A stretch of 64,000 nt of DNA, from positions 1-64,000 of IMG/VR virus record IMGVR_UViG_3300037882_002282; one strand, 5' to 3'. Made by a program: the position numbers and the translations under genes. Shown here in pieces: positions 1 to 10,741 of this stretch. Within the stretch, counting starts at the first letter, position 1. Every line of letters starts with the position of its first letter. This stretch comes from a virus. The notes under the pieces were generated by a model, which did no database searches, was not told where the DNA came from, and saw nothing but the letters and a program-made list of their open reading frames with translations.

Positions 1-37
1 ATTTCTGACTTGGGAGTAATACAAACTGTTCAACTAT

Positions 38-53
38 AATGGTGTATTATACT
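38..53 (+). promoter_or_regulatory. phage-type promoter, + strand copy
   Basis: The 10-mer GGTGTATTAT at 41-50 differs by one base from the element found ten times in front of - strand units in this window. It lies 66 bases before the giant structural gene and is the only such copy facing right. No -35 box is evident. Assignment is by similarity only. Confidence 0.6.
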
Positions 54-115
54 ATTGAAGACTCAAGATTAATTAAATTAATGACCTTCGTAGTATTTGT
101 CTACCAATAGGTTGA

Positions 116-3100
116 ATGCCTCTTCATGTAGCTGAGAATATCCGTACATCGGGTGCTGTGTACGGTTCTACAATTGTTTCTGGTAATCCCCTCATGGCTC
201 AGAACTTGACGCCATCTGGGGTTGTCTTTGCCACGACAAGTGGAATTCTCCAAACCGATGCTGACTTTTTATATAGTCCATCTTCTAATACCATTTATGT
301 CCCCAATATTGCTATTACGGGGATGACTCCTGGTAGTGTCTTGTTTATTGGGTCTAGTGGTCAAGTCGCCCAAAGCAATACACATTTATATTATGATTAT
401 AACAATAATCGGCTAGGAGTTGGTATTAATGGTACTCCTGCTGGAAAACTACACGTAGATACAGATGGTAGTGAACAAGTTACCGCTCTTTACGTATCTC
501 ACGATGACACGGTTTATAATACTAGAGCTTTTCATGTTTTAAGTAGAAGTTCTGGTATTGATATGACGTTGGAGAACTATGCTGCCGACCAATCTGGTGT
601 TAAGGTAGCTTACATATATGGTTCGCCCACAGGATTTCTTTTTACTCCTAATGGTTTATTTAATGCTGACTTTCAGACTTTCACTTCTGTTAGTGGTTTA
701 AACACGGTCGCTAAACATAGAGTTGGAGCTATAAACTATGGTTCTAGTAATTATGGTGGATTCGTAGACTTTCAAAGCACCACTACTAACAATACTACTT
801 TGGCTAGCCACTTTGTTATGTCGGGCGGAAATAACTACAGTTTAGGACTAAATATTCGCCCCCTCGCCGCTTCTAATACTGGCCTTAATATTGTAGGGGC
901 TACTGCCCAGTCGGCCGACCTTCTTAGGATAACAGACAATTCTCTTAATGAGTGGTTCAGTGTTGGTGTATCAGATTTGATTATAAATGAAGTTGGTGCA
1001 GACAGAGACTTTCGTATTGAGGGAGATACTGACGCATCTCTATTTAGACTAGATGCTGGATCAGATACTATTGGTATTGGTGGAATACCTGTTTCCTTTT
1101 CTAAATTAATAACTTACTGTTATGAACCAATAATTAGTGGTGATGATACTCAGTTTTATAATTGTTCGTACCTGTATGTGGCTGGAACAAATATTTCTGG
1201 TGGTGTTACCGATTCTGGTTATCGTAGAGGTATGTATATTCAAGCATATCCTAATACTACTAGCTTTATTGGCACACTGGCTAATATGACGGCAATTCAT
1301 ATTGATAATGGTACTTTTGGAACTAACGCTAGTGGCACGATCTCTACAAATTATGGTTTACGTATTGTTAGTTATAATCAGGGTACTGCAAATGTTACAA
1401 ACTTATGGGGTTTGTACGTACAAGATGTTGACGGAACTTCCAAAAATTATATCCAACGCGATCTGCGTGTAGGTACCACAAGTAATGCTGGTAATTTCTT
1501 AGCAAATTTTGCTGGTCATATTGGTCCCCAAACAGATATCACATATGATTTAGGTGCTAGCAACCTCCGCTGGAGAGGTATATATGCCCAGAGTGGTATC
1601 TTTTCTACTTCCTTAACATTGGGTGGTAGCGGTGTTCTATTAGGTAATATTGGTGATACTCAGGTAGCTTGGGCATCTGGTATTAATCGTCTAGTCGGTG
1701 CCAATACTTTTGTCTGGGATCAAACTAACTCTAAGCTGAAGATTGGAACTATTGCTATTTCTAGTGGTACCTTACAGGTACAACCTACTGGAACTACTTT
1801 AGCTTTTATTACTAATCCAGTTGCTAGATTTCAACGTGGCAGTGCTGGTGGTAATTACATTGACATTGTTGCAGATGCTAACTTCAATTATATTATTGCA
1901 GATGATCTAAACGCTAATCATAAAAATTTGGTTAATCTAGTTGTTTGTTCTGGTACAGACCTAAATAGAAGTTACAATGTTTACTTTGTTGATGCTGCTG
2001 GTAAAGCAACAGGTATTGGTGGTTATACAGAAAGATTCAGTATTAGAGGTACTGGTAATGCTGGTTTTAACCTTGCTGGTAATGTTCCAGCGGCAGCTTT
2101 GGAAGTAAGAACCGCGTCTACCGCTCATTATACTATGTACCTTAAGGGTATTGCTGCTCAAGCCCAAGACTTTTTAAGAATTGATAATTCTTCTTCAAAC
2201 GAATTGTTCAGTGTAGGCTCGTCTGAGACGGTAGTGAATGATGGTAGTATTGATTATGACTTTAGGGTTGAATCGAATAATCAGACACATATGTTGTTTG
2301 TAGATGGTGATAGAGATGTTCTTGGTATTAGAACAAGTAATCCTAACCCAGACAGAGGTATCGTTGTAGACGTTCAAGGTGGTGCTATTTCTTCTAGATT
2401 TTTAAATAGATTTTTTAATTTGACATATACTTTTGGTATGTGGAGAGATGGGGCGACTTTTCAGAGTGTTCCTTATGGTCGTCTAATTAATAGAAACTCA
2501 GATTTCCTTATGTCTCCCACTGGTTATTATGGTACTACCTTTCCTACGGGCTACTCATTATATAACAACTCTGGTGCTCGTCCAGAATTAACCGCTTCTG
2601 TTATCAATTATAGTGGTGCTCCCAATTCTACAAATAAAGTTCTGATGTTAAATTACTCTGGTGGTGCTGGTGGTACTTCTCCAGGGTTTGGTGGATTTAA
2701 TGTTCTAACAACTTTAGGTACGAGCGGATCAGCTATCAATAACTTTGGGAGATACATCCCTGGAAACAGATTTTTACAAACGTTTTGGGCAAAAATTCCA
2801 GAAGGTAAGACTGTAAATTTAGCTTCCAATGCTCTCGGAGTATCAGGTACGTCCCTTGCTATGAGTTCTTTGAGTGGTACTGGACGTTGGGAAAGATATT
2901 CAGCACTTAGAGTTGTTGACGAATCTGGTACTTTGAGTAGCACAGGTTTTATTTATCTTACTGGCGGTGCCGATGCGAGCTTCGTTTGGTATGTAGCTAG
3001 TTGTGAATTGATTGCTATTGATGAGGGTATGCCTGCTCACAACCAGGGACTTATCAATGTAGGATATAAAGAAAATGTTGTCATGGACTGGGGTAATATG

Positions 3101-6100
3101 CTCAGCATTGGTAATACTTATCTTGCTGTAGACACGGGCAATGTAACTGTAGGTACATCTGGCAACCCTGGTACTTTCCGTATTAACTCACGTGGAAATG
3201 TTGGACCCAATGATGATAATGTTTGGTCTTTAGGTTCACTTTCTTATCGTTGGGCTGCTATTCACGCTGAAACTGGTTCTATTCCTAACTTAACAAATGT
3301 TAGTGGTATTAATGGAATTGATATTTCTGCTTATCTAACTGGTAGTGGATTTAGTGTTAGTGGTATTGCTGGCTCAATCTCGTCAGCACAAATCGCTTTC
3401 GGATCGGCTAGTAATACTGTTACTGGTGAAAATGCTTTTACGTGGGATACCACAAATAAGAAGTTAACCGTTGCTAGTAACACTGCTCATAATGCTGTTG
3501 TTACTATTAGTGGGAATAATGCTGAAAAGCTTGCTCTTGTTTGTGCCAATAATAACGCTACTGGTATTTATTTACGTTTCCTAGAAACTACTGGTGGTAG
3601 TTATTCTGGTGGTTATATTCACTGGGATAGTGTTGCTAATCGTATGGAGTTGGGTACTCATACTGCCGCTACAACTGGATATAGTGACGATGTTTCATCT
3701 TTAAATATTCTTATGTCTAATGGATATGTAGGTATCCGTCATCCTTCTCCAGTGTGTCCTCTCCATGTATGGGAGAATACTTCTAACGTAGACTCTTTTG
3801 CTGGGGTGACTATTGAGCAAAGTGGTGTTGGTGATGCTATTCTTCAATTCCTTATTCCCGCTACTCAGCGTTGGGTAGTTGGTATTGATAATAGTGATTC
3901 TGATAAATTTAAGATTGGGCGGTCTGCTGACCTAAGCAATACTCCTCTTATTACACTTACGACTGATGATAAAATTGGTCTTATTGATGCTAGTGAACCT
4001 AGTGGTTATCTTCATCTTGTTCCCACTGGTAGTGCGGTAGATATTGTAAGAATTGATAATCAGTCTGGTAGCAGACTACTTACTATTACCTCTACGGAAA
4101 CAGTATTTAATGATGATGCTCTTAGTAGGGATTTAAGAGTTGAAAGCATTAGTGATTCTAACTTGCTATATGTAAACGGTAGTGCTAATACTATTAGTGT
4201 GGGAACTTCTTCAAATACTGGTAGTTTTAAACTTAATGTCTTAGGTCATGTTGGCCCCCAATCTGGAAATACGTTTGATATTGGTAGTTCAGGTCTGCCT
4301 TGGCGGTGGGGATACTTTAATAATATTCAGCTTGATAACGTTAATGGCGTACTTAAAGCAATTGACGGGGTGGTTGATGGTGGGGCTACAACTAGTCATA
4401 TTCCCGAGGGTAGCAACCAATACTTTACTGTTTCTAGGGCGGTTAGTGCCGTAACTGGATCGGGCGTATTTACCCCTGGTTCTATTATTTTTGCTAACTC
4501 GTCTAGTGGGTTATCACAAGACGCAGGACAATTCCACTACGATTCTACAAACAGATTGATGGGTATTAGAACTAATGCCCCCCAAGCTCATTTACACATT
4601 GCTCATACTTCTGCTCGCCTCCGTTTAGACACCACTACAACTGCGGTTACTTCTGTGTCTGGGGCCGTTTTGGGTAATGGTGCTAGTTTACAATTAGTGG
4701 CTGGTGCTGCTAATGCACTTAACTGCTATATGCCGCCCATTGTTTGGGGTTCTACTGACCCCCAATTAACTTCACTTAGTCCAAAGTGGGGTGCTGCTAT
4801 CGCTGCCCGTGCTACTGAAACATATGGTGGAGATAGTGCTGGTGGTATGGCCCTTGATTTCTTTATTACCCAAAATAGCTTTGGTTCTGGTATTAGTGTA
4901 AGGCAAGCTGTTACCATTGACCAAAACGGTAGAGTTGGTATTGGAACTGGTACCCCCGCTGCCGTTCTACACATTAAACCTTCTGGTAGCACTTTTGAGG
5001 ATGGAGAATTTATCAGACTGGACGGTGAGCGTTCGTGGAGTTTTATTCAACGTGGTACTGGTCCTACATCCTATCTACATCTTACTGATAATACTGGCTC
5101 AAAACAATTCTCGGTTGATACAACTAATTTTTTTCTCAAGAGAAATGACGCTACTGGCTCTGGTATTATCACTTTCGCTCATGGTGGTACTAATGGGCGT
5201 ACTGCTATTGGTAATACACAACTTAGAACTGGTACTACACCTGGGGCCACAGTAGAAATTTATGGCGAAAGTGGCGTTAAGGCTTTAAGTATCAACGCGA
5301 TTAGAAACGATTGTGATGTTTCATATAACTCTTCTGGTACTACTAACTTCTGGTATATGGATGCTAGTACTGACGCAGTAGGTTTTGGTGCTGGTGGGGT
5401 TAGTTCTGTTTATGCCTATCTATTCCAAAGAACAGCCTTTGCCCCTACTGGAATTGCTGATTTTCGTGATTCTGCTGGTAATTCTAAATTTGCTCTCAAT
5501 GGTAATGCTGCAAGTGTAAATGTCAGTCTTTTAGATACAGACTTTTTTGTTTACGGTAGTGGTTCCGTTACTCGCTTCCTAATTTATGGCGATGCTGGTC
5601 TACACGCTGTAGGCATCGGCACTGCCGCTAGTGCCACTTATCAATTATTAATTCAACCCCCCACTATTGGAACTTCACCGTCTGACTATGTTGGTGTGAG
5701 GGATTCTAGTACTAATGAACTATTTAGTGTGGGGGCATCTGATGTAGTAGTCAACGAAGCTGGACTAGATAGAGATTTCCGTGTTGAGGGTGATACGGTT
5801 ACTAATCTATTCTTTGTAGATGCTAGTAATGATTCCATTGGTATTGCTTCTTCAGCTAGTCAACCTTACACACTTACTGTTGTGCCGAAATCTCCTGTCG
5901 TTACTGTAAATTCTGCAAATCCTCATATTGCTTACAGAGCTAGTTTACAAGCGTCTGTCAATATATCGTCTGGTGTTACCGACAGTAGTTATCGTCGTGG
6001 CATCTATATAGACGCTTATCCTAATAGTTCTGCTACTGTGGGAACGTTGGATAATATGACCGCTATTCATATTGACCACGGTTCTTTTGGAACATTGGCT

Positions 6101-9100
6101 AGTGGCACAACTTCGGTTAATTATGGATTAAGGATTGTAAGTTATAGTCAAGGAACACACACCACTGCAAATCTTTGGGGTATCTATATTCAAGATATTG
6201 ATGGTGTTTCAAAGAACTATATTCAACGCGACTTACGTGTAGGTACTACCTCAAATGCTGGTAACTTCCTAGCTAACTTTGCTGGTCATGTTGGACCGCA
6301 AACAGATGTGACCTACGACTTGGGGGCTTCTAATTTAAGGTGGCGTGGTATTTATGGCTCCAGTGGAATTTTTGGTAATAACATTACTGTGGGCGGTAGC
6401 GGTATTCTAGTAGGTAGCATTCGAGATACTTTTGTTCCGTTTGGTAGTGGTGGGGCTCTTACTGGTAATCCTAATCTATGCTTCAATTATGTTACTAACC
6501 GTATGGGTATTGGTAGTGGAGCTAATAGTCCTACTGGCCCCTCTGGTTATTTGCACATTTGGCCTAGTGGTAGTACTTCTCCTTCTGCTTCTACTGGTGC
6601 TCCTATTTGTACTTTTGGTTCTACTCGCCACATTCATTTCTATTCTGATACTAGTGCGAACTATATTTTTAGTGATGCCGATGTTAACGCTCACGAACAT
6701 ATGTACAATGTTATTGTTACTTCGGGTACCAATCTAAATAAAAATTTCTATTGGGCTAGTGTAGCAAATGCTAATAAACGAACAGCAGTATCACTTTATA
6801 ACGAATTATTTACTATTCGCGGTAGTGGTATTGCTGGCTTTAATATGGCAAATAACCAACCCGCTGGTGCATTAGAAATTCGTACATCTGGTACATCTCA
6901 TTATACTCTTTATCTTAAGGGTATCGACGGACAGGTAAATGATTATTTAAGAATTGATGATACAGCAGACGCCTTTGCTACAGAACTATTTTCGGTTGGT
7001 CCATCAGATGTAGTTATAAACGAGGGTGGTGGTGATAGAGAATTTAGAGTTGAATCTTCAGACTTAGCTAGTATGTTGCGTGTTAATGCTACTGGTAATT
7101 GCGTTTCTGTCAATAATAGCGGTCCTACTACAAGTGGTAATATATTTAATACCGTAGCAAATTTCCCTGCTGTTGTTTCTAATTCTACTAACTTCATGCG
7201 TAATATTGACCTGTATGCTACTACGGTAAATATTGCTTCGGGAGTAACTGATGCTGGATATCGTGTGTGCCAATGGAATAATTCATATATTTCCAATTCT
7301 GGTTTCAGAGGAACTTTGACTGCTCAATACGGTATGGTTGTTCAAGGTGGAACATTTGATGGCTCTCAAACCCCTAGTGGCACAATTACCAATGTATATG
7401 GATTTTATGTTAGTCTAAGTAAGGGTACTGCTTGTACACATACCAATGAGTGGGGTATTTTCCAAACTGGTCGCGGCAACAATTACTTCGCCAACGATTC
7501 TCGTTTTGGTACTACTGCTAATGCTGGTTCGTTCACAATTAACTCTGCTGGTCATGTTGGCCCAGCTTTAAATGTTACTTACGACTTAGGTGCTCCCGCC
7601 CATAGATGGAGAAATATCTACGGTAACAGTGGTATCTTTGATAATATCTCTGTAAGCGGTAGTGGTTTAACTATGGTTGTTTCCTATCCAGGGGACGTTC
7701 TAAATAAACAGATTGTGTTTGCTAGTGGCGATAACCAGTTTGCTGGTAATAGTTTACTAAAGTGGGATCATACTGTTCAGCGTATGGGGCTTGGTGTTGG
7801 TAGTGCTACTCCAAGCGGTTTGTTGCATGTAATTGGTACAGCTAATACTTCGCCTTGGGTTTCGCCCCTCGTTAGATTTCAAAGAACTACCAGTTCCAAT
7901 TATATGGATTTTGCTTGTGATGCTAGTGCTAACTGGATTTCTACCAATGAAGCAGGGACTAATCAGAAATCATTAGTCTTTGATGTTGGTTGTTCTGGGT
8001 TCGATATGAATCTGGCTACAACCTTCCAATTCTCTGTTTCTGGCGGGACTACTACTCGTGAGGTTGCTCGTGTACGTGGTAGTGGTATGTTGTGTATCAA
8101 TACAACTAACGGTACAGGAACTATTACAGCAGTAAATCATTCTAGCAACATTGGCATTCCAACTTTATGGTTAAAAGCTATTACTAACCAAAATAGCCCT
8201 CTCATCGAGACTTTAAATACTTCTAGTCAGTCTTTATTCTCAGTGAGCAGTTCTGGTGTGACTGTTAATGGTGGTCATACGGCTCTTAATTTCCGTGTCG
8301 CATCTGATAATAATCCTACACTATTCAATACCAATGGAACATCAGATTATGTCACTATTGGTGGTACTGGTAATCCTGGTGGGTTTATTCTTGTAACTTC
8401 TGGAAATGTTGGTCCTGAAAGTAGTGGTACTAGAGATATTGGTTCTACTACTACTTATTGGAATAATCTCTATGTAAACAATATTTGGTGTCGGAATGTA
8501 AATGGTGGTTCTGTTAGTGGTGGCGGTGGTACTGCTGGATTCCCAGTAACTTCAGGTCAAGTAGCTTTCGGTAGCGGTAGCAGTCTTGTGGGCGATGCTA
8601 ACCTGTATTGGGATAACTTTAATCGTAGATTGGGTATTAATTACGGTACAGCCCCACTACATACTGTATCTATGCGTACTGCTAACAGTACAACTTTCGG
8701 TTTGGTTATCGCTGGTTCTGTTAGTCAAGTACTTGACTTATTCAATGTTGTTGATGCTAGTTCTAATGAATATATTGGTATTGGAGTTGTAGACACAGTA
8801 TTCAACGAACACGCTCAAGATCGTGATTTTAGAATTGAGACAACTGGTAATCCTTATGCCTTTTTTGTGGATGCTGGCTCTGGCTTCGTAAGTATGGGTG
8901 GGGCTTTAAATCCTGGGGCATTTAGCTTAGCTATGAACGGTCATTTAGGCCCCGAAGCAAGCGGTACACGTGATTTAGGTTCTATCGCCTATCCTTTCCG
9001 TGGTATTTATCACGGTACTGGTACTGGTAGCTTCTATGGCGGACTAGCTGAAATTTATGCTAACCCTGCTACTGGAAATATTAGTTTTGCTGGCTCTGGT

Positions 9101-10741
9101 TGCTTAGCGTTTAAGATTGGTTCTGGTACTACTGTTATCGAACGATATTATATGTCGGCTTCTGGTTTCTCGCCCTGGCTAGACAACAATTATGATTTGG
9201 GTACAAACAATAGAAACTGGCGTAACCTATATGTTAACCATATTGATAGTATTACTGGCATCAACGGTATTGCTATTGCTAATTATTTAAATAGCGGCGG
9301 TGTGAGTGGTGCTGGTTTAAGTGGAGTTATCTCTTCGGGGTGTGTCCTAGTAGGAACTAATGTTGGTACTATCAGTGGCAACACCAACTTTACGTGGGAT
9401 TTTACCAACCGTCGTTTGGGTATTAATGTTGGTAGTCAGCCCCTACACACCGTAGCCATTCAACCTGCTAGTACTAGCACAGTAGGTCTACATATCGTTG
9501 GGCAAGCTTCTCAAACTGCTGATCTGATGACGGTAGTTAACAATAGTTCTGTTGAGATGTTCTCGATTGGTAGTGGTGATGTTGTAGTTAATGGCGGCGG
9601 CTTGTTTATGGATTTTAGGGCTGGTAGTGCGGGCGATTCTAGTTTGTTCCGTACTAGCTCTAATACTGATACGGTCGCGGTTGGTACAACTCCAACTTCA
9701 TCCTTTAAATTTATGGTTCACGGAGATATTGGTCCTGCCACAAGCGGTGGTCGTAGCTTAGGTTCACGCTCTCTAGCTTATGGTACACTCAACCTGTCGC
9801 ATACTGGTATTATTACGTTTAATAATGAGATGTTGCGTTATGATAATTCTCAGTTTGTATTTTCAACGGGCGTAGGTGTAAGCGGACATATTCGTGTGAA
9901 CGACAATGTTTCTGGTACTCCCTCAATTAGCTTCTTGGGCGATACTAATACTGGTTTCTGGCGTATGGGTGCTGATGATGTGGGTTTCACAGCGGGTGGT
10001 GTTGGTCGTTTCCGTTTTGATACAACTAAGATTTCGCCCCTACAAACTATTACTTATGATCTTGGTGCCACAAATGCTTATTGGAGAAAGATTTACGTCG
10101 ATGATGTAATTTGCAACACTATTAATGGTAGTGCTGGTGGTGGCGGTGGTATTGCTGGAAGTATTGCTACTAGTCAAGTTGCTTATGGTGCTTCAGCTAA
10201 TACTATCGCTGGTAGTAACAATTTCTGGTGGGACAATAGTAATGTTAGGTTGGGTATTGGTACTAATTCGCCCGATTCAACTTTACATATGGATGCTGGT
10301 GGGTCATTTAATACACATTTGACTATGACTTGGCGTACATCTACTGAAGCTGGTATTAAGTTTGATGATGCTAGTGCAAATGTTCTTGGTTATATTGTTA
10401 TGAATGCCGCCAAGAATTTGTCGATTCAGAATGATGTTAGTGCGGGCGATATACTCTTTAATATCAATGCTCGTACAGACGCAAGCGATCCTGGTCAATC
10501 TTATAGACAAGCTGTGCGTATTGACGCTTCAGGTTATACTGGTACCGCTGGTATTACTGGTGTGAGTGCTGCCGTTGTACTTCCTTCTACTGGTGTATAT
10601 CCAACTACTACTGGTGCTTCTTGTGATCTAGTTATTGAAGACCCGAATAGAGGTATTATTATGCAGGACAAGACTTTGGGTACGTGGCATAGAATTTTCT
10701 TAAATAATGGAGTACTGGAAATCGGTCCAGCCCTAGGATAA
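116..10741 (+). CDS. giant repetitive tail/fibre-like structural protein (3541 aa)
   Basis: Probable virion protein, most likely a tail fibre or tail-surface protein. It is built from many degenerate beta-rich modules. One recurring module contains a FSVGSSDVVVNE-like string followed by DRDFRVE and a VDA..D.IGIG string. Another contains YDLGAS..RWR.IY, a motif common in phage tail proteins. A longer unit of about 136 residues occurs nearly intact at 1196-1608 and 5965-6372, and more diverged at 7237-7640. The C-terminus shows no recognisable intramolecular chaperone peptidase. Composition is rich in Gly, Ser, Thr and Asn and nearly free of Cys. The ATG directly follows an in-frame TGA with only a weak ribosome site, and the promoter-like element lies at 41-50. 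The next gene starts inside its stop codon (TAATG), so the two are coupled. The repeats and fold class are visible; the exact virion location is inferred. Confidence 0.75.
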   Translation: MPLHVAENIRTSGAVYGSTIVSGNPLMAQNLTPSGVVFATTSGILQTDADFLYSPSSNTIYVPNIAITGMTPGSVLFIGSSGQVAQSNTHLYYDYNNNRLGVGINGTPAGKLHVDTDGSEQVTALYVSHDDTVYNTRAFHVLSRSSGIDMTLENYAADQSGVKVAYIYGSPTGFLFTPNGLFNADFQTFTSVSGLNTVAKHRVGAINYGSSNYGGFVDFQSTTTNNTTLASHFVMSGGNNYSLGLNIRPLAASNTGLNIVGATAQSADLLRITDNSLNEWFSVGVSDLIINEVGADRDFRIEGDTDASLFRLDAGSDTIGIGGIPVSFSKLITYCYEPIISGDDTQFYNCSYLYVAGTNISGGVTDSGYRRGMYIQAYPNTTSFIGTLANMTAIHIDNGTFGTNASGTISTNYGLRIVSYNQGTANVTNLWGLYVQDVDGTSKNYIQRDLRVGTTSNAGNFLANFAGHIGPQTDITYDLGASNLRWRGIYAQSGIFSTSLTLGGSGVLLGNIGDTQVAWASGINRLVGANTFVWDQTNSKLKIGTIAISSGTLQVQPTGTTLAFITNPVARFQRGSAGGNYIDIVADANFNYIIADDLNANHKNLVNLVVCSGTDLNRSYNVYFVDAAGKATGIGGYTERFSIRGTGNAGFNLAGNVPAAALEVRTASTAHYTMYLKGIAAQAQDFLRIDNSSSNELFSVGSSETVVNDGSIDYDFRVESNNQTHMLFVDGDRDVLGIRTSNPNPDRGIVVDVQGGAISSRFLNRFFNLTYTFGMWRDGATFQSVPYGRLINRNSDFLMSPTGYYGTTFPTGYSLYNNSGARPELTASVINYSGAPNSTNKVLMLNYSGGAGGTSPGFGGFNVLTTLGTSGSAINNFGRYIPGNRFLQTFWAKIPEGKTVNLASNALGVSGTSLAMSSLSGTGRWERYSALRVVDESGTLSSTGFIYLTGGADASFVWYVASCELIAIDEGMPAHNQGLINVGYKENVVMDWGNMLSIGNTYLAVDTGNVTVGTSGNPGTFRINSRGNVGPNDDNVWSLGSLSYRWAAIHAETGSIPNLTNVSGINGIDISAYLTGSGFSVSGIAGSISSAQIAFGSASNTVTGENAFTWDTTNKKLTVASNTAHNAVVTISGNNAEKLALVCANNNATGIYLRFLETTGGSYSGGYIHWDSVANRMELGTHTAATTGYSDDVSSLNILMSNGYVGIRHPSPVCPLHVWENTSNVDSFAGVTIEQSGVGDAILQFLIPATQRWVVGIDNSDSDKFKIGRSADLSNTPLITLTTDDKIGLIDASEPSGYLHLVPTGSAVDIVRIDNQSGSRLLTITSTETVFNDDALSRDLRVESISDSNLLYVNGSANTISVGTSSNTGSFKLNVLGHVGPQSGNTFDIGSSGLPWRWGYFNNIQLDNVNGVLKAIDGVVDGGATTSHIPEGSNQYFTVSRAVSAVTGSGVFTPGSIIFANSSSGLSQDAGQFHYDSTNRLMGIRTNAPQAHLHIAHTSARLRLDTTTTAVTSVSGAVLGNGASLQLVAGAANALNCYMPPIVWGSTDPQLTSLSPKWGAAIAARATETYGGDSAGGMALDFFITQNSFGSGISVRQAVTIDQNGRVGIGTGTPAAVLHIKPSGSTFEDGEFIRLDGERSWSFIQRGTGPTSYLHLTDNTGSKQFSVDTTNFFLKRNDATGSGIITFAHGGTNGRTAIGNTQLRTGTTPGATVEIYGESGVKALSINAIRNDCDVSYNSSGTTNFWYMDASTDAVGFGAGGVSSVYAYLFQRTAFAPTGIADFRDSAGNSKFALNGNAASVNVSLLDTDFFVYGSGSVTRFLIYGDAGLHAVGIGTAASATYQLLIQPPTIGTSPSDYVGVRDSSTNELFSVGASDVVVNEAGLDRDFRVEGDTVTNLFFVDASNDSIGIASSASQPYTLTVVPKSPVVTVNSANPHIAYRASLQASVNISSGVTDSSYRRGIYIDAYPNSSATVGTLDNMTAIHIDHGSFGTLASGTTSVNYGLRIVSYSQGTHTTANLWGIYIQDIDGVSKNYIQRDLRVGTTSNAGNFLANFAGHVGPQTDVTYDLGASNLRWRGIYGSSGIFGNNITVGGSGILVGSIRDTFVPFGSGGALTGNPNLCFNYVTNRMGIGSGANSPTGPSGYLHIWPSGSTSPSASTGAPICTFGSTRHIHFYSDTSANYIFSDADVNAHEHMYNVIVTSGTNLNKNFYWASVANANKRTAVSLYNELFTIRGSGIAGFNMANNQPAGALEIRTSGTSHYTLYLKGIDGQVNDYLRIDDTADAFATELFSVGPSDVVINEGGGDREFRVESSDLASMLRVNATGNCVSVNNSGPTTSGNIFNTVANFPAVVSNSTNFMRNIDLYATTVNIASGVTDAGYRVCQWNNSYISNSGFRGTLTAQYGMVVQGGTFDGSQTPSGTITNVYGFYVSLSKGTACTHTNEWGIFQTGRGNNYFANDSRFGTTANAGSFTINSAGHVGPALNVTYDLGAPAHRWRNIYGNSGIFDNISVSGSGLTMVVSYPGDVLNKQIVFASGDNQFAGNSLLKWDHTVQRMGLGVGSATPSGLLHVIGTANTSPWVSPLVRFQRTTSSNYMDFACDASANWISTNEAGTNQKSLVFDVGCSGFDMNLATTFQFSVSGGTTTREVARVRGSGMLCINTTNGTGTITAVNHSSNIGIPTLWLKAITNQNSPLIETLNTSSQSLFSVSSSGVTVNGGHTALNFRVASDNNPTLFNTNGTSDYVTIGGTGNPGGFILVTSGNVGPESSGTRDIGSTTTYWNNLYVNNIWCRNVNGGSVSGGGGTAGFPVTSGQVAFGSGSSLVGDANLYWDNFNRRLGINYGTAPLHTVSMRTANSTTFGLVIAGSVSQVLDLFNVVDASSNEYIGIGVVDTVFNEHAQDRDFRIETTGNPYAFFVDAGSGFVSMGGALNPGAFSLAMNGHLGPEASGTRDLGSIAYPFRGIYHGTGTGSFYGGLAEIYANPATGNISFAGSGCLAFKIGSGTTVIERYYMSASGFSPWLDNNYDLGTNNRNWRNLYVNHIDSITGINGIAIANYLNSGGVSGAGLSGVISSGCVLVGTNVGTISGNTNFTWDFTNRRLGINVGSQPLHTVAIQPASTSTVGLHIVGQASQTADLMTVVNNSSVEMFSIGSGDVVVNGGGLFMDFRAGSAGDSSLFRTSSNTDTVAVGTTPTSSFKFMVHGDIGPATSGGRSLGSRSLAYGTLNLSHTGIITFNNEMLRYDNSQFVFSTGVGVSGHIRVNDNVSGTPSISFLGDTNTGFWRMGADDVGFTAGGVGRFRFDTTKISPLQTITYDLGATNAYWRKIYVDDVICNTINGSAGGGGGIAGSIATSQVAYGASANTIAGSNNFWWDNSNVRLGIGTNSPDSTLHMDAGGSFNTHLTMTWRTSTEAGIKFDDASANVLGYIVMNAAKNLSIQNDVSAGDILFNINARTDASDPGQSYRQAVRIDASGYTGTAGITGVSAAVVLPSTGVYPTTTGASCDLVIEDPNRGIIMQDKTLGTWHRIFLNNGVLEIGPALG
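1196..1608 (+). repeat. long duplicated module, copy 1 (within giant protein)
   Basis: Encodes the first copy of a unit of about 136 residues that runs from GVTDSGYRRG to RWRGIYAQSGIF. It is closely matched in protein by 5965-6372, but many third codon positions differ. The duplication is therefore old and kept by protein-level selection. Confidence 0.8.
5965..6372 (+). repeat. long duplicated module, copy 2
   Basis: Second copy of the module of about 136 residues, from GVTDSSYRRG to RWRGIYGSSGIF. It contains the same NYIQRDLRVGTTSNAGNF string as copy 1. A third and more diverged copy follows at 7237-7640. Confidence 0.8.
7237..7640 (+). repeat. long duplicated module, diverged copy 3
   Basis: Shares GVTDAGYR at the start and TYDLGAP..RWRNIYGNSGIF at the end with copies 1 and 2, but the middle has diverged. 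It keeps the order of conserved strings seen in the other copies. Confidence 0.6.
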
